DNA of 64,000 bases from Nonomuraea cavernae (GCF_014646355.1 NZ_BMNH01000002.1:422247-486246), one strand, 5' to 3'. Positions 51,400 through 60,275 are shown, counted from the first letter of the stretch. Notes: generated by a model not told the origin, from the sequence alone. Program-made: numbers and translations.

Positions 51400-52671
51400 A
51401 TGAACCGCGAACCGCTGGAAAGCTCGACAATTTCCGGCAATTTGCCGCAATTAACCGAGCCGTTCAGTCTCGCCTGGCTTCTTCATCCCGTCTCGACCAC
51501 CGATTTCATCCGTTCGTACTGGGAGACGGCGCCCCTTGTCGTCCATCGCGAGACGCCGGAGTATTTCTCACGCCTGCCGGGGCTGGACGATGTCGACGAG
51601 CTGATCACGGCCACGACGTCGGGCCCGATTCGATCCGTCGACGACGGACTCATGGTCAGAACGGATGCGAGGGGCACCCGGACGGATCGGCGCTTCCGTC
51701 TGGACGCGGGCGGCATGCCGGACGTGCAGGAGGCCTACCGGGCCTACCACGACGGTTTCTCGATCGTCCTGAACCGAATCCATCACAGGTCCGGCGTGGT
51801 CGCGCGACTCTGCGGCGCGCTCGAGGTCTCGCTCCACCACCCGGTCGGCGCCAACCTGTATCTCACTCCGCGCGACAGCCAGGGATTCCTTCCGCACGCC
51901 GACACCCATGACGTCTTCATCCTGCAACTGCACGGCACGAAGGAATGGCACGTCGCGGACCCGCTGGACAGCCTTCCCCTCGCTTCGGCGAAGTCCGGGC
52001 CCCTGAAGTCGTTCTCCGGCTTCCGCGCGTTCACGCTACGGCCGGGCGACGTCCTCTATCTGCCGCGCGGTTTTCCGCACGAGGCCGTGACGGGCTCCTC
52101 CTCGTCCCTGCACCTCACCGTCGGTCTGCACGTCTTCAGGTGGATCGACCTCGTCAGCGAGGCGCTGGCCCTGTTCGCCGACGAGCACACCGGCCTGCGG
52201 AGCGCGCTGGCGCCCGGCTTCCTGGACGCCCCGCTGGACGCGGCCCGGCTCGCGACCCTCGCGGACGAACTGGCGCGGGCGGCGATCAGTCAACCGCTGC
52301 TGATGGAACGCGCCAAAGCCCGGCTCGGCGCGCGGGTCCGGGCCACCGGCAAGGCCGCGGGCGGCGGGCATTTCCGGTCGATAGACGCCATCTCCGGACT
52401 GACCCTCGACAGTGTCGTGGCCCGCGCTCACGGTGTTCTCTGCCGGGCCGGCTCCACCGCCGAGGAGGCACGGGTCGAGTTCGCCGGCAACTACGTCTCC
52501 GGGCCCGCCTTCCTGGCGCCCGCGCTGACGTTCGTCGCCGGCCACGAGCGGTTCGCGGTCGGCGAGCTACCGGGCCCGCTCTCGGCCGAAGACAAGATCG
52601 ACCTTGTCGGTCGGCTGGTCAGCGAGGGCCTGCTGCACTGCACGGACAACGACGATGGAGGCGAGAGCTGA
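51400..52671 (+). CDS. JmjC/cupin_4 (ribosomal-oxygenase-like) Fe(II)/2-oxoglutarate oxygenase
   Basis: A 423-residue member of the cupin_4/JmjC group (MINA53, NO66, YcfD relatives), which hydroxylate protein side chains. The iron-binding set is complete: H166-x-D168 in GFLPHADTHDVFILQLHGTKEW and H227 in LYLPRGFPHEAVT; the fold landmark LRPGDVLYLPRGF and SLHLTVGLHVFRWIDL are also present. A helical C-terminal part follows. The ATG at 51400 is the most likely start; the frame extends upstream without a good site. The stop overlaps the next start as TGATG, so the NHLP protein is the obvious candidate substrate. Confidence 0.87.
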   Translation: MNREPLESSTISGNLPQLTEPFSLAWLLHPVSTTDFIRSYWETAPLVVHRETPEYFSRLPGLDDVDELITATTSGPIRSVDDGLMVRTDARGTRTDRRFRLDAGGMPDVQEAYRAYHDGFSIVLNRIHHRSGVVARLCGALEVSLHHPVGANLYLTPRDSQGFLPHADTHDVFILQLHGTKEWHVADPLDSLPLASAKSGPLKSFSGFRAFTLRPGDVLYLPRGFPHEAVTGSSSSLHLTVGLHVFRWIDLVSEALALFADEHTGLRSALAPGFLDAPLDAARLATLADELARAAISQPLLMERAKARLGARVRATGKAAGGGHFRSIDAISGLTLDSVVARAHGVLCRAGSTAEEARVEFAGNYVSGPAFLAPALTFVAGHERFAVGELPGPLSAEDKIDLVGRLVSEGLLHCTDNDDGGES

Positions 52672-53201
52672 TGACCGCTGACCAGGACGCGACGGCGGGG
52701 CGCGGGAACGATGTCACCGACGGCCCCGAGAAGCGCGTCGTGAGCGAGGCCCTCAAGAGGCTGAACGAGGAGGACGAACGCCTTCTCCGGCTCTGGCAGG
52801 AGAGCGTCGTCCTGCAGGAACCGCGCCTCAACAGCAAGGGCGTGGCCGGTCTGGTGCGCATGGCGATGGTCGACGAACCGTTCCGGGCGCGTCTCGTCAA
52901 CGACACCGAGCGGCTGCTCGACGAGCTCGACCGGAAGGTGCACATCGGCGACCAGCTGCCGGACGGCGTGACCTTGCGCTTCGTCGAGCACACGCCGGAC
53001 ACCCTCTATGTGGTCCTGCCACCGCGCGCCAGGGAGATGAGCCGGCGCTCCCCCTCAGTGCGCGAGCTGCTCAGCTCGCGCACCTCGGCACAGGCGTGGT
53101 TCGAGGACAACGCCGACCTGGGCGACGCGGTGCTCGACAACGGCGACGGCCGTGACACGGGGGACCCCGCCGTCGACCCGCCCATCTTCGTCCTCCCCTG
53201 A
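52671..53201 (+). CDS. NHLP (nitrile-hydratase-leader-peptide) domain protein, candidate proteusin-type RiPP precursor
   Basis: A 176-residue protein. Residues about 57-118 match the NHLP leader: GLVRMAMVDEPFRARLVNDTERLLDEL, then LPDGVTLRFVEHTPDTLYVVLPPRA, the (L-P-x-G-v)...(v-e-x-T-p-d-t-x-x-v-V-L-P) signature of TIGR03793-type leaders. Real nitrile hydratase alpha subunits continue into a CxxCSC metal motif; here there is no Cys at all. The 56 residues after the leader (REMSRRSPSV...WFEDNADLGDAVLDNGDG...VDPPIFVLP) are rich in Asp/Asn and would be the core. An unusual N-terminal extension (1-56) precedes the leader. GGAGG lies before the ATG and the start overlaps the oxygenase stop. Confidence 0.78.
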   Translation: MTADQDATAGRGNDVTDGPEKRVVSEALKRLNEEDERLLRLWQESVVLQEPRLNSKGVAGLVRMAMVDEPFRARLVNDTERLLDELDRKVHIGDQLPDGVTLRFVEHTPDTLYVVLPPRAREMSRRSPSVRELLSSRTSAQAWFEDNADLGDAVLDNGDGRDTGDPAVDPPIFVLP

Positions 53202-53220
53202 CCCGTCTGACGACGGGAGG

Positions 53221-53250
53221 CGTCCGCCGGCCCCGTCATGCCGGCAGACG
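53221..53250. terminator. Terminator hairpin after the NHLP gene
   Basis: CGTC-C-GCCGGC / GCCGGC-A-GACG, 10 pairs with one mismatch and an 8-base loop, between convergent genes. Confidence 0.6.
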
Positions 53251-53258
53251 ACCTCCGG

Positions 53259-53873
53259 TCAGGTGCCGATGGGCGAGTACATCCAGGGGTCGCGCAGGTC
53301 GTGGTAGGTGGGCGGCCCCTCGAAGAGGCTCGTCAGCTCCGCCAAGGCGTCGCGCAGCCGGGGCGGCGGCTCCCTGCGCTCGCCCGCTCTGGCCTCCTCC
53401 TCGGAGGTGAAGTAGGCGGTCTCGGTGTAGAGGCCGCTCTCGTGCAGGGCCGTGGTGCCGCCGATGAGGTCGGGGCGGAAGGCGGCCAGCTCCGGCTCGC
53501 AGAGCCGGATGATCTCGTCCATCCGGTCCGGGTCCTTGAGGTGTCCCTGGATCACCTGCACGAATCCGGCCGAGTCGGACCCTCCGCCCAGGTACTGCCG
53601 TACTCGGGGGCAGTCGTGGAGGATCATCTGTCCCTCGAACAGCTTCGCGGTCGCGAACCACCACTTGCCCTGGACGGCCAGGTCGGCCGTGCGCCATGCC
53701 GACTCCTGCGTGTCGTAGCGCGCCACGGCGATGTAGGCGCCGCTGTCGGTCACGCCTATGGTGCTGCCGAGCCAGCCGTGCGCCTCGTGCGACATCTCGC
53801 GATGCCACCAGTCGTGGGCCTCCCGCAGTTCGCCGGACGCGGTCACCTGACCCTGAATGATCTCGATGAACAT
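53259..53873 (-). CDS. Tandem ferredoxin-like (ABM/EthD-type) protein, unknown function
   Basis: A 204-residue protein made of two similar halves: MFIEIIQGQVTASGELREAHDWWHREMSHEAHGWLGSTIGVTDSGAYIAVARYDTQESAW, and FVQVIQGHLKDPDRMDEIIRLCEPELAAFRPDLIGGTTALHESGLYTETAYFTSEEEA. Each half has the strand-helix-strand-strand pattern of the dimeric alpha/beta-barrel (antibiotic monooxygenase-like) fold. The protein would form a barrel within one chain. No catalytic residues are recognised. AGGGGG precedes the ATG at 53873. Confidence 0.7.
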   Translation of the reverse strand: MFIEIIQGQVTASGELREAHDWWHREMSHEAHGWLGSTIGVTDSGAYIAVARYDTQESAWRTADLAVQGKWWFATAKLFEGQMILHDCPRVRQYLGGGSDSAGFVQVIQGHLKDPDRMDEIIRLCEPELAAFRPDLIGGTTALHESGLYTETAYFTSEEEARAGERREPPPRLRDALAELTSLFEGPPTYHDLRDPWMYSPIGT

Positions 53874-53995
53874 CACGGCCCCCTGCTTCCGTCCCTGTTC
53901 CTCACGCTAGGGGGGCCTCTCCGCGAATTCGAGACGGCACGGTTCTCGTGCGGGCCAAGAGTTGGTGTCAGCCGTTCCCGCCCGGCCCGGCTCGA

Positions 53996-55525
53996 TCAGG
54001 GCAGCAGGGTGTAGTGCGGGAAGTTGCCCACCAGGCGTTCGCCCTCGGGGCCGGCGGTGACCGCCCGCACCAGGAGCTCGCCGCCGACGAAGGCGCCGCG
54101 CCAGGAGGCGCCGAGCCCGCCGAAGAGCTCGTCGCGGTCGCCTCGGGAGCGGGGCCGGTTGTGGCCCACCTTGAACGCCCGGATCCCGGGGGCGAGGCGC
54201 TCGGCCGTCGCCTCGTCGTCGCAGGACAGGGTGGCGACCAGGGCCCCGTTGCTGGCGTTCATGGCGGCCAGCAGCTCGGCCTCGGTGTCGACCAGGACGA
54301 TCGTGTCGACCGGGCCGAACGGTTCGGCGTGGAACAGCGGCGAGGAGCGGGGCGGGTCGAGCAGCGCCGTCGGAGCGAAGTACGCGGAAATATCCTGACC
54401 GGGCAGGAAATGTCCGCTGTCGAGGGCGGCCCGGTGGATCGGCACCCCGCCCTTGTCGACGGCCTCGTCCACCTGGTCGGCCAGCTCCTTGGCCTTCGAG
54501 GCGCTGATCAGCGGCCCGAAGTCCAGCTCGGGCAGCGGATCGTCCGGATCGCGGACCGCCAGCGGATGGCCGAAGCGCAGCGAACCGACGGCCGCGAGGT
54601 AGGCGGCCAGGAACTCGTGGAACAGCTCCCGCTGCACCACGAACCGCGGGTAGGCGGTGCACCGCTGCTTGCCGTAGTCGAACGAGGCGCGGATCTGCCC
54701 GGTCAGCAGATCCCAGCCCGAGTAGTCCCACACGCCCCAGCAGTTGAGCCCCTCCTGCTCAAGGACGTGCCGGCGGCCGAGATCGGCCAGCGACGCGGCC
54801 ACCTGCGCCCCCGCGTCCCGGCCGCCGACGAACGAGACGCAGCCGACCGACCGCCCCCGGACCAGCACCGGCGACAGCTCCGCCCCTCCCCCGCTGACCA
54901 GGGTGACCGGCAGGCCCTCCTTGACGGCGAGGGCCGTGGCCAGCGTGAGGCAGGACAGCCCGCCGCCCGTCGGGGTCTTGGCGATCACCGCGTTGCCGGC
55001 CAGCGCCTGGACCAGCACGGCGTGCATGAGCACGCTCATCGGATAGTTCCAGCTCGCGATGTTGCTGACCGGCCCGGACAGCGGCGCGCGGCCTGCCACC
55101 ATGCGGTCGATCTCACCGAGATACCAGCGCACCCCGTCGAGACACCGGTCGACGTCGGCGCAGGCCGTCTTCCACGGCTTGCCGATCTCCCAGACCAGCA
55201 GCAGGGCCAGCAGGTCGCGGTGCGCGGCCATCGACTCGACGGCCGCCGACACCCTGGCGCGGCGCTCGGCGAGCGGCACGTGCCGCCACTGCCGGTGCTC
55301 GTCGGCCGCGCCGGCCACGGCCCGCGCCGCCCCTGCCCGGTCCAGCCGGGGCGGGCCGGTGATCGCGGTGCCGTCGAGCGGTGAGAAGACGGGGGCCGGG
55401 CGGCCGTCGCGCTGCCAGAACCCGCCCCAGTGGTTGAGCACCCGGTCGTCGTGGAACGCCTCCGGGGCGGCGGCACAGCATCTGTCGTAGGCGTCCGCCC
55501 AGGACGTCCCTGGTTTGAGCTGCAT
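53996..55525 (-). CDS. Aldehyde dehydrogenase-superfamily protein
   Basis: A 509-residue aldehyde dehydrogenase. SNIASWNYPMSVLMHAVL holds the oxyanion Asn, HVLEQEGLNCWGVWD the Glu, FDYGKQRCTAYPRFVVQ the catalytic Cys, and HAEPFGPVDTIVL the late EPFGP box. The sequence around the Cys (GKQRCTA) differs from the usual GQ.C.A. It is the last gene of the glyoxylate operon, 11 bases after the chimeric gene. It may oxidise or reduce a C2-C3 aldehyde such as glyoxylate or tartronate semialdehyde; that is inference from position. Confidence 0.82.
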   Translation of the reverse strand: MQLKPGTSWADAYDRCCAAAPEAFHDDRVLNHWGGFWQRDGRPAPVFSPLDGTAITGPPRLDRAGAARAVAGAADEHRQWRHVPLAERRARVSAAVESMAAHRDLLALLLVWEIGKPWKTACADVDRCLDGVRWYLGEIDRMVAGRAPLSGPVSNIASWNYPMSVLMHAVLVQALAGNAVIAKTPTGGGLSCLTLATALAVKEGLPVTLVSGGGAELSPVLVRGRSVGCVSFVGGRDAGAQVAASLADLGRRHVLEQEGLNCWGVWDYSGWDLLTGQIRASFDYGKQRCTAYPRFVVQRELFHEFLAAYLAAVGSLRFGHPLAVRDPDDPLPELDFGPLISASKAKELADQVDEAVDKGGVPIHRAALDSGHFLPGQDISAYFAPTALLDPPRSSPLFHAEPFGPVDTIVLVDTEAELLAAMNASNGALVATLSCDDEATAERLAPGIRAFKVGHNRPRSRGDRDELFGGLGASWRGAFVGGELLVRAVTAGPEGERLVGNFPHYTLLP

Positions 55526-55536
55526 GAGGGCCCTCC

Positions 55537-56079
55537 TCAGTCGGACCAGTCGACGGCGACGAGCTCGGGCAGCGGCTCGAACTCCCTGATCGCGTCCAGC
55601 GAGGAGCCCATCGCGGCGTTGGCCTCGCGTTCCACCATCACCTCCACGAGCACCGGCAAACGTTCCCGCTCCGACTCGGCGCTCGCCCAGGCCAGCGCGT
55701 CGCGAAGGTCGCCGGGCAGTTCCACCCGGCGGGCCGGGCAGCCGAAGGCCTCCATCGCCTTGACATGGTCGATGCCGCCCTCTCCGTAGTGCAGGTCCAC
55801 CGCGTAGTCCATGTCCAGGTAGAGCAGCCCGGGCCGGGCGTGCTCCAGGATCTCGGGGACGACCTCCTCCACCTGGGGCGAGTCGGGCAGCATGATGATC
55901 ACCAGGTCGGCGTCCGCGACGGCCTCCGCCACGCTCCGCGCGCCCGTGCCGCCCCTGGCCAGCAGGTGTTCGATCCGCTCGCCGCCGAGGTCGAAGCCGG
56001 TCACGGCGTGCCCGGCCTTGAGCAGGTTGGCGGCCATCGGGGTGCCCATGATCCCGAGGCCGACGAATCCGATGGTCAC
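55537..56079 (-). pseudogene. In-frame chimera: tartronate-semialdehyde reductase N-terminus fused to glyoxylate carboligase C-terminus
   Basis: The 180-residue frame is two genes joined. Residues 1-89 (TIGFVGLGIMGTPMAANLLKAGHAVTGFD... VIIMLPDSPQVEEVVPEILEHARPGLLYLDM) are the cofactor half of 2-hydroxy-3-oxopropionate reductase (GlxR). Residues 90-180 (DYAVDLHYGEGGIDHVKAMEAFGCPARRVE...LPVLVEVMVEREANAAMGSSLDAIREFE) match the last ninety or so residues of glyoxylate carboligase (Gcl). The catalytic half of GlxR and the first five hundred or so residues of Gcl, including both thiamine-diphosphate domains' active parts, are missing. A deletion joining glxR to gcl explains this. The GTG start still overlaps the isomerase stop as GTGA. 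Neither activity should remain. Confidence 0.85.
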
Positions 56080-56843
56080 GGGTTCCTCCAAGCGAACGCG
56101 CCCGGCCCCTGGTGCCGGTACTCCAGGCCGACGTGGCCCTGGTAGCCGGCGGCTTCCAGGCGGGTGAGAATCTCTGGGTACGGCATGCTCCCGCTGCCCG
56201 GCTGCCCCCTGCCGGGGTCGTCGGCGATCTGGACGTGGCCGAACCTGGGGGTGGCGGTGTCGATGAGGGCCAGCACGTCCTCGCCCATCACGTGCAGGTG
56301 GTAGAGGTCGGCGAGCAGGGCCACGTTGTCGCGGCCGACGGCGTCGATCACCGCGAAGGCCGCCCGCGACGAGGTGATCGGGTAGTGGGGGCATTCCTGG
56401 GAGTTGAGCGGCTCCAGCACGACGGTCGCGCCGGCGCGGGCCGCCACGTCGGCGGCCAGGGCGAGGTTCTCCGCCGCGAGGTCGTGGTCGGTGCCGGGGT
56501 CGTTGCCGTAGAGGGCGTTGAGCACCGTGCAGCCCAGCTCGGCGGCGAATCCGGCCGCGACGTCGACGTTGGCGCGGAAGCGCGCCGAACCGTCGGGGCG
56601 GGCCAGCAGGCCGCGATCGCCCGCGGCCAGGTCGCCGGCGTCGAAGTTGAGCGCGACCAGGTGCACCCCGGCATCGTCGATGGCGCCCTTCAGCGCGTCG
56701 AGCTCCCGGTCGGACGGCTGCGGCCCGGCGAACGGCCACCACAGCTCGACGGCGTCGAATCCGGCCTTGGCCGCCGCCTCCGGACGCTCCAGCAGGGGCA
56801 GGTCGGTGAACAGGAGGGAGAGGTTGACGTCGAACTTCAGCAT
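56076..56843 (-). CDS. hyi: Hydroxypyruvate isomerase
   Basis: TIM-barrel isomerase of 255 residues converting hydroxypyruvate to tartronate semialdehyde. It has FDVNLSLLFTDLPLLERPEAAAKAGFDAVELWWPF at the start, NFDAGDLAAGDRGLLA, VLEPLNSQECPHYPITSS (metal Glu), LLADLYHLHVMGEDV (Asp/His) and HVQIADDPGRGQPGSG with a final GLEYRHQG (Glu). This is the standard Hyi pattern. Its usual partners gcl and glxR are present only as the chimera immediately downstream. Its product therefore has no intact neighbour-encoded reductase here. Confidence 0.92.
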   Translation of the reverse strand: MLKFDVNLSLLFTDLPLLERPEAAAKAGFDAVELWWPFAGPQPSDRELDALKGAIDDAGVHLVALNFDAGDLAAGDRGLLARPDGSARFRANVDVAAGFAAELGCTVLNALYGNDPGTDHDLAAENLALAADVAARAGATVVLEPLNSQECPHYPITSSRAAFAVIDAVGRDNVALLADLYHLHVMGEDVLALIDTATPRFGHVQIADDPGRGQPGSGSMPYPEILTRLEAAGYQGHVGLEYRHQGPGAFAWRNP

Positions 56844-56859
56844 GGGTCCTCCAAGCGCT

Positions 56860-57744
56860 TCAAGGCGTCGTCTTCCCGAGCACCGTACGCAGCAGCGCGG
56901 CCGTCTCCGAGGGGGTGCGGCCGACCCGGACGCCGACCGCTTCGAGGGCGTTCTTCTTGGCCTGGGCGGTGCCGGACGAGCCGGACACGATGGCGCCGGC
57001 GTGGCCCATGGTCCGGCCCTCGGGCGCGGTGAAGCCCGCGACGTAGGCGACGACGGGCTTGGTGACGTGCGCGGCGACGTAGGCGGCGGCCCGTTCCTCG
57101 GCGTCGCCGCCGATCTCGCCGATCATGACGATCGCGTCGGTCGCCGGGTCGTCCTGGAACGCCTGGAGGCAGTCGATGTGGGTGGTGCCGACGACCGGGT
57201 CGCCGCCGATGCCGACGGCGGTGGAGCAGCCGAGGTCGCGCAGTTCGTACATGAGCTGGTAGGTGAGCGTGCCGGACTTGGAGACCAGGCCGATCCGCCC
57301 GGAGGAGGTGATGTCGGCGGGGATGATCCCGGCGGAGGACTGGCCGGGGCTGATCAGGCCGGGGCAGTTGGGCCCGATGATCCTGGTCCGTCCGGCGGCC
57401 AGGGCGCGCAGCCGGACGGCGTCGTGCACCGGGACGCCCTCGGTGATGACGACGCAGAGCGGGATCGGCGCCGCGACGGCCTCCTCGACGGCGGCCAGGG
57501 TGAAGCGGGGAGGGACGAAGACGACGCTGACGTCGGCCCCGGTGGCGGCGACGGCGTCCGCGACCGAGCCGAAGACGGGCACCGCGCGCTCGCCGAAGTC
57601 GGCCGTGCGCCCGCCCTTGCCCGGGGTGACCCCGGCGACGACGTCGGTGCCGGCGGCGAGCATCCGGGCGGTGTGCCGGGTGCCCTCCGCGCCGGTCATG
57701 CCCTGGACGAGCACCCGGCTGTCCTTGGTCAGGAAGATCGCCAT
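56860..57744 (-). CDS. Succinate/malate-CoA ligase-type alpha subunit (ADP-forming)
   Basis: A 294-residue alpha subunit of the succinyl-CoA synthetase fold. It has the CoA-binding region [45 protein letters not shown] and the phosphorylated His248 in [14 protein letters not shown]. It pairs with the beta subunit directly upstream. Gene content of the operon suggests malate-CoA ligase or a similar C2-C4 acid:CoA ligase rather than the TCA-cycle enzyme; substrate choice cannot be proven from sequence. The start overlaps the beta-subunit stop by one base. Confidence 0.9.
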   Translation of the reverse strand: MAIFLTKDSRVLVQGMTGAEGTRHTARMLAAGTDVVAGVTPGKGGRTADFGERAVPVFGSVADAVAATGADVSVVFVPPRFTLAAVEEAVAAPIPLCVVITEGVPVHDAVRLRALAAGRTRIIGPNCPGLISPGQSSAGIIPADITSSGRIGLVSKSGTLTYQLMYELRDLGCSTAVGIGGDPVVGTTHIDCLQAFQDDPATDAIVMIGEIGGDAEERAAAYVAAHVTKPVVAYVAGFTAPEGRTMGHAGAIVSGSSGTAQAKKNALEAVGVRVGRTPSETAALLRTVLGKTTP

Positions 57745-58874
57745 CACGCACCTGCCGCGAGTCCGGCCGCCAGCTCGGCGGCGCCGTCCATGGTGGGGAC
57801 CTGGCGGACCGCCGGGTGCGCGGCCTCGCCGAGGATGCGCCGCCCCGCCTCGGCGTTGTTGCCGTCCAGGCGTACGACGATGGGCCGGGCCAGGCCGCGC
57901 TCGCCGAGCAGGTCGAGCGCGCTGACGATGCCGGTGGCGACGGCGTCGCAGGAGGTGATGCCGCCGAAGACGTTGACCAGCACGGAGCGCACGTCGGGGT
58001 CGGACAGGATGATCTCCAGCCCGTCGGCCATGACCTGGGCGGAGGCGCCGCCGCCGATGTCGAGGAAGTTGGCCGGGGCGGCTCCGGCGCCGGCGACCAC
58101 GTCGAGCGTGCTCATGACCAGGCCCGCGCCGTTGCCGACGACGCCGACCCGGCCGTCCAGCTTGACGTAGTTGAGGCCCTTGGCCCGCGCGCGGTCCTCC
58201 AGCCCGGCGGATGGGGGCGGCGCCGGATGGTCGTGCCGGAAGGCGGCGTTGCCGTCGAGGGTCACCTTGCCGTCGAGGGCCACGATCCGCCCCTCGGCGG
58301 TGCGGATCAGCGGGTTGACCTCGACCAGCAGGGCGTCCTCCTCGACCATGACGCGCCAGAGCCGTTCGAGTGTCCCGGCCGCCTCCTCCGGCAGGCCGGC
58401 CCGCTCGGCCAGCAGCCGCGCGGTGGCGGCGTCGACGCCGGTGAGCGGGTCGACCGGCACCCGCGCCACGGCGTCGGGGCTGGTCGCGGCCACCTCCTCG
58501 ATGTCCATCCCGCCGTGCCGGGAGACGATGGCCAGGAAGGCGCCCTCGGCCCGGTCGACCAGGTAGGCCGCGTAGTACTCCGCGGCGGGGGCGGTGGCGG
58601 CCTCGACGAGGACGGCGTGCGCGCGGTGGCCCCTGATGTCCATCCCGAGGACGCGGCCGGCCTCCTGCTCGGCGGCGGCCGGGCCGGGCGCGGCCCTGAT
58701 CCCGCCCGCCTTGCCCCGGCCGCCGATCCGCACCTGCGCTTTGACCACGACGGGGGCGCCCAGGCGGGCGGCGATCTCGCGCGCCTCGGAGGGTGTGGTG
58801 GCGACCCCGCCGGCCGGCACCTCGATGCCGTGACGCTGGAAGAGCTCCTTCGCCTGGTGTTCGTACAGGTCCAT
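57744..58874 (-). CDS. Succinate/malate-CoA ligase-type beta subunit (ADP-forming)
   Basis: A 376-residue ATP-grasp subunit. It has [25 protein letters not shown] at the start, [18 protein letters not shown] (ATP-binding Lys/Gly loop), [10 protein letters not shown] (metal), [26 protein letters not shown] and [22 protein letters not shown] lies 5 bases before the ATG. As the first gene of the operon it lies beside the promoter with GntR-type inverted repeats. Confidence 0.92.
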   Translation of the reverse strand: MDLYEHQAKELFQRHGIEVPAGGVATTPSEAREIAARLGAPVVVKAQVRIGGRGKAGGIRAAPGPAAAEQEAGRVLGMDIRGHRAHAVLVEAATAPAAEYYAAYLVDRAEGAFLAIVSRHGGMDIEEVAATSPDAVARVPVDPLTGVDAATARLLAERAGLPEEAAGTLERLWRVMVEEDALLVEVNPLIRTAEGRIVALDGKVTLDGNAAFRHDHPAPPPSAGLEDRARAKGLNYVKLDGRVGVVGNGAGLVMSTLDVVAGAGAAPANFLDIGGGASAQVMADGLEIILSDPDVRSVLVNVFGGITSCDAVATGIVSALDLLGERGLARPIVVRLDGNNAEAGRRILGEAAHPAVRQVPTMDGAAELAAGLAAGA

Positions 58875-58891
58875 TAGAGCCTCCTTTGTAG

Positions 58892-58970
58892 ACGGTATAC
58901 CGTATGGAATATCCCTCGTCCAGACCCTCGACAGGAGCCCGCGGAGCGGGATATTCCATACAGTATGGAA
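58892..58970. promoter_or_regulatory. Divergent promoter with paired GntR-type operators
   Basis: Two 16-base arms face each other: ATACCGTATGGAATAT (58897-58912) and ATATTCCATACAGTAT (58951-58966), 15 of 16 pairs matching, 38 bp apart. Each contains its own smaller palindrome: ACGGTATACCGT (58892-58903) and TTCCATAC-A-GTATGGAA (58954-58970). The right site covers the start codon of the MFS gene at 58965. A related sequence lies before the GntR gene. Confidence 0.75.
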
Positions 58971-60230
58971 AACACTGCAGCGGTCAGGGACTGGCGCGGG
59001 CGCTCCTACCTCGTCGGACCGGTCCCCTCCGACCGGGCTCGGATGTTCTGGCTCGCCTGGGCCGCCATGGTGGCGATCGGCCCCCTCCAGTACGGCTACG
59101 CGGCCCTGCTCACCCGCGACGGCGCCGCCCTGGTCCCGCTCGCGGTGTGGATCGTCTGCCAGGCCGCGGGCGCGCTCCCGGCCCTGCGCCTGGTCCGGCG
59201 CCGGCGGCTCGGCGTGCGGGCCGCCCTCGGCGCGGGCGCCGCGCTGAGCGGGCTCGGCCTGCTCACGCTCGCCCTCACGGCCGGCTCCGCCCCCCTCTCC
59301 GCCGTCCTGCTCGGCTACGCCGTGCTCGGCGGGCTGGGCGCCGGGCTGGTCTACGGCGTGTGCGGCGAGGTCGTCTCCTCCTGGCATCCCGAACGGCCGG
59401 CGACCCGGGTCGGCCTGCTGACCGGCGCCTTCGGCTACGGCGCGCTGCCCCTGATCGTGTGGGTGAGCCTGGTCCCGGACGCCCTGCCGGCGGCCTTCCT
59501 CACCGCGGCGGTCCTGGCGTGGACGGCCATCGCCGCCGCGGCCCGGTTCCTGCGCCTGGCGCCGGAGCGCTGGTGGCCGGACACCGTCGACCCGAGGTCG
59601 CACGCGCTGGACGCGGCGATCCTGCGCCGGACCCCGGGGCCGCTACGGGAGTTCTCGCTGCCCCAGGCGCTCCGGACGGGCGCGCTGCCCACCCTGGCCG
59701 GGGTCCTCGTCTGCGCGGGGGCGGTGTCGATCTTCGATGTGATCGTCGTGGCGGGCACCGGCGCCTGGGGCCCGCTCGCCGTCCTCGTGGCGCTGAACGG
59801 CGCCGGCCGGGCGCTGGCCATGCGCTGCTCGGAGGCGTTCGGGCGCAGGCGGGTGCTGACCGGCGTCCTCACCCTGCTCGCGGCCGGCCAGGTCCTGCTC
59901 GCCGCCGGGTGGTCCGCCTCGCCGGGCGCGGCCGTCGTCACCGCGCCCCTGTGGCTGGGGGCCGTCACGGCGGGCGCGGCGGGCGGCGCCTTCTACCCGC
60001 TGGTGGCCAGCCTGGTCCGCGACTACTTCGGCGCGGAGCGTACCGGGCAGATCCACGCGGTCGTCTACAGCGCGAAGGCGGTGGCGGGGATCGGCGGCGT
60101 CGCCCTGGCCGCGATCGCCCTCACCGCGCCGGGCGGGGCACTGCTGGCGGCGGCGGCCGTCGCGGGGCTGACCGCGGCGGCCGGCCTGCGGCTCCGCGCG
60201 CCCGGACTGCCGGCGACGATCCCCGTGTGA
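58965..60230 (+). CDS. MFS transporter, oxalate:formate antiporter-like
   Basis: A 421-residue, 12-helix major-facilitator protein. It has the cytoplasmic [14 protein letters not shown] loop, [48 protein letters not shown] (typical of the OFA/OxlT group), and [19 protein letters not shown] role in uptake or exchange of a small dicarboxylate such as oxalate is plausible next to the glyoxylate operon. The ATG at 58965 lies inside the operator; no ribosome site is visible. Confidence 0.85.
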   Translation: MENTAAVRDWRGRSYLVGPVPSDRARMFWLAWAAMVAIGPLQYGYAALLTRDGAALVPLAVWIVCQAAGALPALRLVRRRRLGVRAALGAGAALSGLGLLTLALTAGSAPLSAVLLGYAVLGGLGAGLVYGVCGEVVSSWHPERPATRVGLLTGAFGYGALPLIVWVSLVPDALPAAFLTAAVLAWTAIAAAARFLRLAPERWWPDTVDPRSHALDAAILRRTPGPLREFSLPQALRTGALPTLAGVLVCAGAVSIFDVIVVAGTGAWGPLAVLVALNGAGRALAMRCSEAFGRRRVLTGVLTLLAAGQVLLAAGWSASPGAAVVTAPLWLGAVTAGAAGGAFYPLVASLVRDYFGAERTGQIHAVVYSAKAVAGIGGVALAAIALTAPGGALLAAAAVAGLTAAAGLRLRAPGLPATIPV

Positions 60231-60260
60231 CCAGGCTCACCAGCGAGATCACCAGACCCC

Positions 60261-60275
60261 ACGGTATGCTGTAGG
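60261..60275. promoter_or_regulatory. Likely GntR operator in front of the regulator gene
   Basis: ACGGTATGCTGTAGG matches the ACGGTATACCGTATG site at 58892 at 12 of 15 positions, and lies 39 bases before the regulator start. It suggests self-control. Confidence 0.55.

Noticed and set aside
52671..53201. Nitrile hydratase or thiocyanate hydrolase alpha subunit
   Set aside because: Only the leader-type domain is present; the catalytic Cys cluster is absent and the product has no Cys.
57744..58874. TCA-cycle sucC
   Set aside because: The ligase fold is certain, but the gene sits with hydroxypyruvate isomerase, a gcl/glxR remnant and a carrier, not TCA genes. I therefore left the symbol empty, since malate-CoA ligase is equally possible.
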